DNA of 64,000 nucleotides from Actinoplanes italicus. Lineage in GTDB: Bacteria > Actinomycetota > Actinomycetes > Mycobacteriales > Micromonosporaceae. A model generated the notes under the pieces. It was not told the origin of the DNA, did not search any database, and saw only the letters and a list, made by a program, of their open reading frames with translations. How positions within the stretch are numbered: position 1 is the stretch's first letter; every line of letters begins with the position of its first letter. Below are positions 60,513 to 64,000 of the stretch, in pieces. A program made the position numbers and the translations under genes. The stretch lies in assembly GCF_003001815.1 (NCBI RefSeq), contig NZ_PVMZ01000006.1:186001-250000 (forward strand), read 5' to 3'.

Positions 60513-60916
60513 CGACTCCCGCCGCGGCATGCACGCTGAAGCCGACCTCGCCAGGTCGGTCCCTGTCAGCCTCCGGCACGCCGTAGCCCACGTCCGGTGA
60601 CCGGTTCACAGCTGACCTTCGTCCGCGCCTGTTCCCGGCTCTCACCTCGGGCCCACACCTACGTCGAGAATGCGCGTCTTTCCCTGACCCGGCGAACGTC
60701 TCGACCTGGCCTTCCTTTCCCGGCCTCGCCGCCCGCCACCTCCCTCGGAAGAGCGCGACGGCATCACGCCGGTCGCCGGGCGAGTGAGTAACCGCAGCAG
60801 CCCTTGACTGGATGATCAACTAGACCGCTTCTGGAGAGCGGGCTGTGGGATATGGCCGCCTCCCGCGCTCGGAAAGGTGCGTCGGCCACATCCCGTCGAT
60901 CAGATAAGCCCACGAG

Positions 60917-61124
60917 AGGTCCGCCAACCACCGCCCACAGATCGGAAACATCACCGAGCCCACCGGAAAGGCCCGCCAACCACGGCCCACAGATCGGAAA
61001 GATCACCGGAGCCACCGGGAAGGCCCGCCAACCAGCGTCCATCGATCGGAAACATCACCGGAGCCACCGGAGAGCTCCGTCAACCAGCGTCCATCGATCG
61101 GAGACGTCGCCGAGCCCGCCTGCG
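60917..61124. repeat. Four 52-bp tandem repeats
   Basis: Units start at 60917, 60969, 61021 and 61073, each beginning AGGYCCGCCAACCA (last one AGCTCCGTCAACCA) and containing the core GATCGGA. Units 1-3 are about 85-90 percent identical; the fourth is more diverged. Confidence 0.9.
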
Positions 61125-61345
61125 AGCGAGTCAGGCGGGGCACACCGGACTGACGAGCTGCGCCTTCGTGAATCGAGGGGAGACGTTAGGCAGCAGGGCC
61201 CGGCACCGAACGCCTGCCGGCTCAGGACAACGAACCGGCCCCTCGATGCGGAAGTTCGCGCTCAGCGCCAACGCGAGCGAGGACGACTGGTCGGCGGCGG
61301 TGAAAGGATGTAAGCATGTAATCAAGTAAGTAGAGGGAGGATGAC

Positions 61346-61897
61346 ATGCGCGTCCGTTTCGCCCCGCCCGGTGGGCGGGCTGAGCCACCTGCCGCTGACG
61401 ACGCCGCCGCCTGGATCGCCGGTGCGGTCGCGGATGGCTGGTTCACCGAGCAGCCCGAAGTGGTCATCGACCGAGACGAGATCATCATCTGGGGACGGTT
61501 GCCCCGTCCCGAGCTGGGTGACGAAGCCACCGAGGCGGACGACGCGGCCGCCCAGGCAGGGCGGATCGCCCAGTTCCGCGAAGACACCCGCGACGCACGG
61601 ATCCGCGTCGCACGGCAGGTGGAGCACCGCTACCAGCGCAAGGTCGCCTGGGGCGTCCGGTGCGGCGACGCCTCCGAGCTCTTCACACACCTGTCCGCCC
61701 CGGTCATGACCCGTCTCCGTCAGCCCGAACGCCAGGTGCTCGACACTCTCGTCGACGCCGGCGTGGCGCGGTCCCGCTCGGAGGCTCTCGCCTGGTGCGT
61801 CAAGCTGGTCGGCCGCCACACCGAGGACTGGCTGACCGAGCTCCGCACCGCCATGACACAGGTCGACGAACTACGCCGCCGAGGCCCGGACGCCTGA
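61346..61897 (+). CDS. Hypothetical protein with possible ribbon-helix-helix C-terminus
   Basis: A 183-residue acidic protein of unknown function. The C-terminal part (PERQVLDTLVDAGVARSRSE, then ALAWCVKLVGRH) resembles the ribbon-helix-helix pattern of small DNA-binding proteins; the N-terminal part has no recognised domain. The ATG follows GGGAGGATGAC. It stands between repeat arrays and the HipA-like gene. Antitoxin-like or regulatory roles are possible but unproven. Confidence 0.75.
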   Translation: MRVRFAPPGGRAEPPAADDAAAWIAGAVADGWFTEQPEVVIDRDEIIIWGRLPRPELGDEATEADDAAAQAGRIAQFREDTRDARIRVARQVEHRYQRKVAWGVRCGDASELFTHLSAPVMTRLRQPERQVLDTLVDAGVARSRSEALAWCVKLVGRHTEDWLTELRTAMTQVDELRRRGPDA

Positions 61898-62029
61898 CAG
61901 CCCTCCTCCGCTGCCCAGCCGCAGGCCGAAGGCCGAACGGCTGGGCAGTCCTACCAGCGGCCGGCGAGGAAAGCGGCTATGGGCGGGTGTGGGCCTTGGA
62001 CCGGCGGAGGCGGCCGTAGGGTGGGCGGC

Positions 62030-62752
62030 GTGCTTCGTGAGGTCACCGCCATTCGTTATGTCACCCCTCTCCGTGAGGGTGGATCTCTGCCCGGTGTGGT
62101 CGAGGCCGACGATCTCGGGACCTATGTGGTCAAGTTCCGCGGGGCGGGGCAGGGCCCGCGTGCTCTGGTCGCCGAGGTGATCGCTGGGGAACTGGCTCGG
62201 CGGCTCGGGCTCCCGGTGCCTGAGCTGGCTCGGGTGGAGCTGGATCCCGTGGTGGCCCGGGCCGAGCCGGACGAGGAGGTCCAGGAGCTGATCAAGGCCA
62301 GCGCCGGCGGCAACCTCGGAATGGACTTTCTGCCTGGATCGCTCGGCTATGACCCTGTGGCGCACCACATCGAGCCGGGGCTGGCGAGCCGCGTGGTGGT
62401 TTTCGACGCGTTCGTGGAGAACGTCGACCGCAGCTGGCGCAATCCCAACCTGCTGATCTGGCACGGTGGGCTATGGCTCATCGACCACGGTGCGACGCTC
62501 TATTTCCACCACAACTGGGCTCGCGCCGAACAGGTGGTGCACCGGGCATATAAGTGGGATGACCATGTGCTCAAGCCGTACGCCCATGATCTCGCCGTCG
62601 AAGGACCGGCTCTGGCCGAGCGGATCACCCCGGAGCTGCTGGGTGAGGTGATCGCCCTGATTCCCGAGGAGTGGCTCGAGGAGGGCGACCGGGACGCCTA
62701 CCTGAATCACCTGTCGCGCCGGGCGGCGCGCCCGGAGGCGTGGCTGCCGTGA
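62030..62752 (+). CDS. HipA-like kinase (HipA_2 family)
   Basis: A 240-residue protein of the compact HipA-related kinase family. Visible landmarks are GTYVVKFRGAGQGPRALVAE (Lys of the nucleotide site), the catalytic-loop-like DAFVENVDRSWRNPNLL (Asp and Asn) and LWLIDHGATLYFHH (metal-binding Asp). It is half the length of HipA and lacks its N-terminal domain. The GTG at 62030 fits the family N-terminus. It overlaps the DUF3037 gene by four bases (GTGA), a pairing common in bacteria and suggestive of a joint function; target unknown. Confidence 0.82.
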   Translation: MLREVTAIRYVTPLREGGSLPGVVEADDLGTYVVKFRGAGQGPRALVAEVIAGELARRLGLPVPELARVELDPVVARAEPDEEVQELIKASAGGNLGMDFLPGSLGYDPVAHHIEPGLASRVVVFDAFVENVDRSWRNPNLLIWHGGLWLIDHGATLYFHHNWARAEQVVHRAYKWDDHVLKPYAHDLAVEGPALAERITPELLGEVIALIPEEWLEEGDRDAYLNHLSRRAARPEAWLP

Positions 62753-63126
62753 CCACCAGAATGACTCCCTATGAGTACGCGATCATCCAGGCGGTTCCAC
62801 GGATCGAGCGCGGTGAGTTGATCAATGTCGGGGTGCTGCTCTACAGCCAGCGGCACGACTTCCTGTGCGCCCGGACCCACCTGGACCCCGCACGGCTGCG
62901 GGCACTGGACGCCGGCGCCGACGTCGACGCGATCCAGAAGGCGCTGGATGCCTGGGAGATGACTTGCAGGGGCGGCGGAGCCTCTGAACAGATGCGCCTC
63001 GGCGAACGATTTCGCTGGCTGGTGGCCCCACGCAGCACGATTCTGCGAGCCGGCCCGGTCCACATGGGCCTGACCGCGGACCCGGCCGTCGAACTGGAGC
63101 GGCTCGTCGGCCTGCTGGTCCACTGA
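62749..63126 (+). CDS. DUF3037 protein
   Basis: A 125-residue protein of the DUF3037 family: YEYAIIQAVPRIERGELINV near the N-terminus and LGERFRWLVAPRSTILRAGP later. Function unknown. GTG start at 62749 is coupled to the upstream HipA-like gene. In many genomes the two proteins occur together, and a regulator or substrate role for DUF3037 is likely. Confidence 0.85.
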   Translation: MTTRMTPYEYAIIQAVPRIERGELINVGVLLYSQRHDFLCARTHLDPARLRALDAGADVDAIQKALDAWEMTCRGGGASEQMRLGERFRWLVAPRSTILRAGPVHMGLTADPAVELERLVGLLVH

Positions 63127-63204
63127 CCACAGCCTCCTCCACCGGAACGCGCAGGGAAGTCGACTGACCACAGCGTCCTCCACCGGAACGCGCAGGGAAG
63201 TCGC
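63123..63204. repeat. Two 41-bp direct repeats
   Basis: Copies at 63123-63163 and 63164-63204 differ at only one or two positions. The first overlaps the stop codon of the DUF3037 gene. Confidence 0.85.
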
Positions 63205-63397
63205 AGGAAATCGCGAACAACCGGGGCGACGAAACGGAAGGCAGCGGTAGTCCGGCAAGGCACCGGCGGCAGAAGCGACCAGCGGCTGGCGGCCGGCCGC
63301 CGGTCGCGGGCCGGCTGCAGGCCGACCGCTGGGCGACGGGAAGCTGATCGCCGTGTGGCCACAGACCGGCCCCAACCAACCGCATTCCGATCACCGG

Positions 63398-63487
63398 GCA
63401 GTGACAAGGCCCGCCACCAACCAAACCGCAGAGACCACCGCGGCAGTGACAAGGCCCGCCACCAACCAACCGCAGGCCGATCGCCGG
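63398..63487. repeat. Two 45-bp direct repeats
   Basis: Copies start at 63398 and 63443 and share GCAGTGACAAGGCCCGCCAC and the following CAACC run; a partial third copy lies upstream at about 63371. Confidence 0.8.
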
Positions 63488-63695
63488 GTGGCGGGAGACC
63501 GATCGCCAGCTGGTGGCAGCCCACGGATGGTCGACCGACAGATGGCGGTATGGGCGGTGGTACTTGACCGCTTGGCTGGACTTCTTGTGGAGCGGCGCCG
63601 GGGATGACGTCGCAGAGGCGGTCGTGGAGCAGAGGCCAAAGGACATCGCCGAGGCGGATTCGGGGTGGATCCCACGGTCTGCCCGAGCGCGAGCT

Positions 63696-64000
63696 TCGGC
63701 ATCAGGCCGCCGACGGGCCGCAAGAGATCGGGCGCCGACGGGCCGCAAGAGATCGGGCGCCGACGGGCCGCAATAGGCCAAGGCCACCGACGGATTGCGT
63801 GAGGAGCCAGGCCACCGAAAGACCGCGTGAGGATCAAGCCACCGGCAATCCGCGAGGAGGTCAGGCCACCGACAGGCCGTAAGAGGACCAAACCACCGAC
63901 AGACCGCAAGAAGGTCAAGCCACCGACAGGCCGCAAGAAGGTCAAGCCACCGACAGGCCGCAAGCGGACCACATCACTGACGGACCGCACGAAGGTCAGG
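63696..64000. repeat. 25/27-bp tandem repeat array reaching the window edge
   Basis: From about 63696 two to three 25-bp units (GCCGACGGGCCGCAAGAGAT core), then 27-bp units with CCACCGA-type starts at 63784, 63812, 63839, 63866, 63893, 63920, 63947 and 63974. The array continues to the last base, so its full extent is unknown. Confidence 0.9.

Larger units (their letters stand above)
60190..61345. other. 1.15-kb gene-poor region with two repeat arrays
   Basis: No convincing gene. It holds an 18/19-bp array (60330-60512) and four 52-bp repeats (60917-61124). Open frames crossing these arrays are low-complexity translations without ribosome sites. Confidence 0.65.
63127..64000. other. Gene-poor right end with repeat arrays
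   Basis: 874 bp without a supported gene. Contains a 41-bp duplication, a 45-bp repeat (63398 and 63443) and a 25-27-bp array that runs to the window edge. A long minus-strand open frame here reflects the multiple-of-three repeat period and is not called as a gene. Confidence 0.65.

Noticed and set aside
60852..61329. Open frames through the 52-bp repeats
   Set aside because: The repeat length is not a multiple of three, each unit is read in a different frame, and no start signal is present.
63391..63990. 199-residue minus-strand frame with RPVGG-type repeats
   Set aside because: It has no ribosome site, changes to Arg/Pro-rich nonsense outside the array, and stays open because the repeat period is a multiple of three.
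60330..64000. CRISPR array
   Set aside because: The units abut each other with no unique spacers, and no cas genes are present.

Overview
The window is high-GC, densely packed bacterial DNA with many GTG starts, 4-bp ATGA/GTGA gene overlaps and strong purine-rich Shine-Dalgarno sites. Lsr2, the biotin synthase helper BsaP, ACT-GNAT proteins, several ECF sigma factors and a TTGTCCACA-type DnaA box point to an actinomycete. The overall style suggests Micromonosporaceae, perhaps Actinoplanes, but the genus is my inference.

Layout. 0-3.3 kb: sugar ABC transporter (permease cut by the left edge, lipoprotein binding protein) divergent from a LacI-type regulator, with a perfect 16-bp operator between them. 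3.3-6.5 kb: OFA-type MFS carrier with a 32-residue small subunit, then an ECF sigma factor and its membrane partner. 6.5-13.5 kb: stand-alone LigD-type polymerase, acyl-CoA dehydrogenase, PAS-GGDEF protein, membrane alpha/beta hydrolase and two small membrane proteins. 13.5-20.8 kb: BNR-repeat secreted protein, a two-component pair divergent from a fatty acid desaturase, CDP-alcohol phosphatidyltransferase, a truncated intradiol-dioxygenase-like protein and a family 39 glycosyltransferase. 20.8-30.9 kb: GMC oxidoreductase, SDR, dGTPase, LURP-one-like protein, metallo-hydrolase, lipid kinase, GAF protein, CNNM/CBS protein and a DNA glycosylase.

30.9-35.6 kb looks like an envelope regulon: ECF sigma plus zinc-finger anti-sigma, then an operon for a lipoprotein, a DUF4142 membrane-anchored protein and an exported Asn/Gly-repeat protein, closed by three hairpins. 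36.2-42.6 kb is the most striking block: HerA ATPase, SbcD/Mre11, SbcC/Rad50 and a NurA-like nuclease in one co-directional run with 4-bp overlaps, an archaeal-style DNA end-resection module. DnaA-box-like sites lie just upstream of herA.

42.7-51.2 kb: a third ECF sigma unit, a RibD-like reductase coupled to a 39-residue Cys-rich protein, two ACT proteins (one fused to an acetyltransferase), and divergent biotin genes bioB-bsaP and bioF-bioD (no bioA here). 51.2-59.9 kb: ROK glucokinase, HAD hydrolase, ETF-beta-type methyltransferase, a 1009-residue PAS-GGDEF-EAL protein, an epimerase, an SDR and Lsr2. 60-64 kb is gene-poor and holds at least five unrelated tandem-repeat arrays around a hypothetical gene and a HipA-like/DUF3037 pair. 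Several genes reported here are very small (3308, 45320, 47687, 60103) and were found by reading start and stop signals directly. No rRNA, tRNA, CRISPR array or insertion sequence was recognised.
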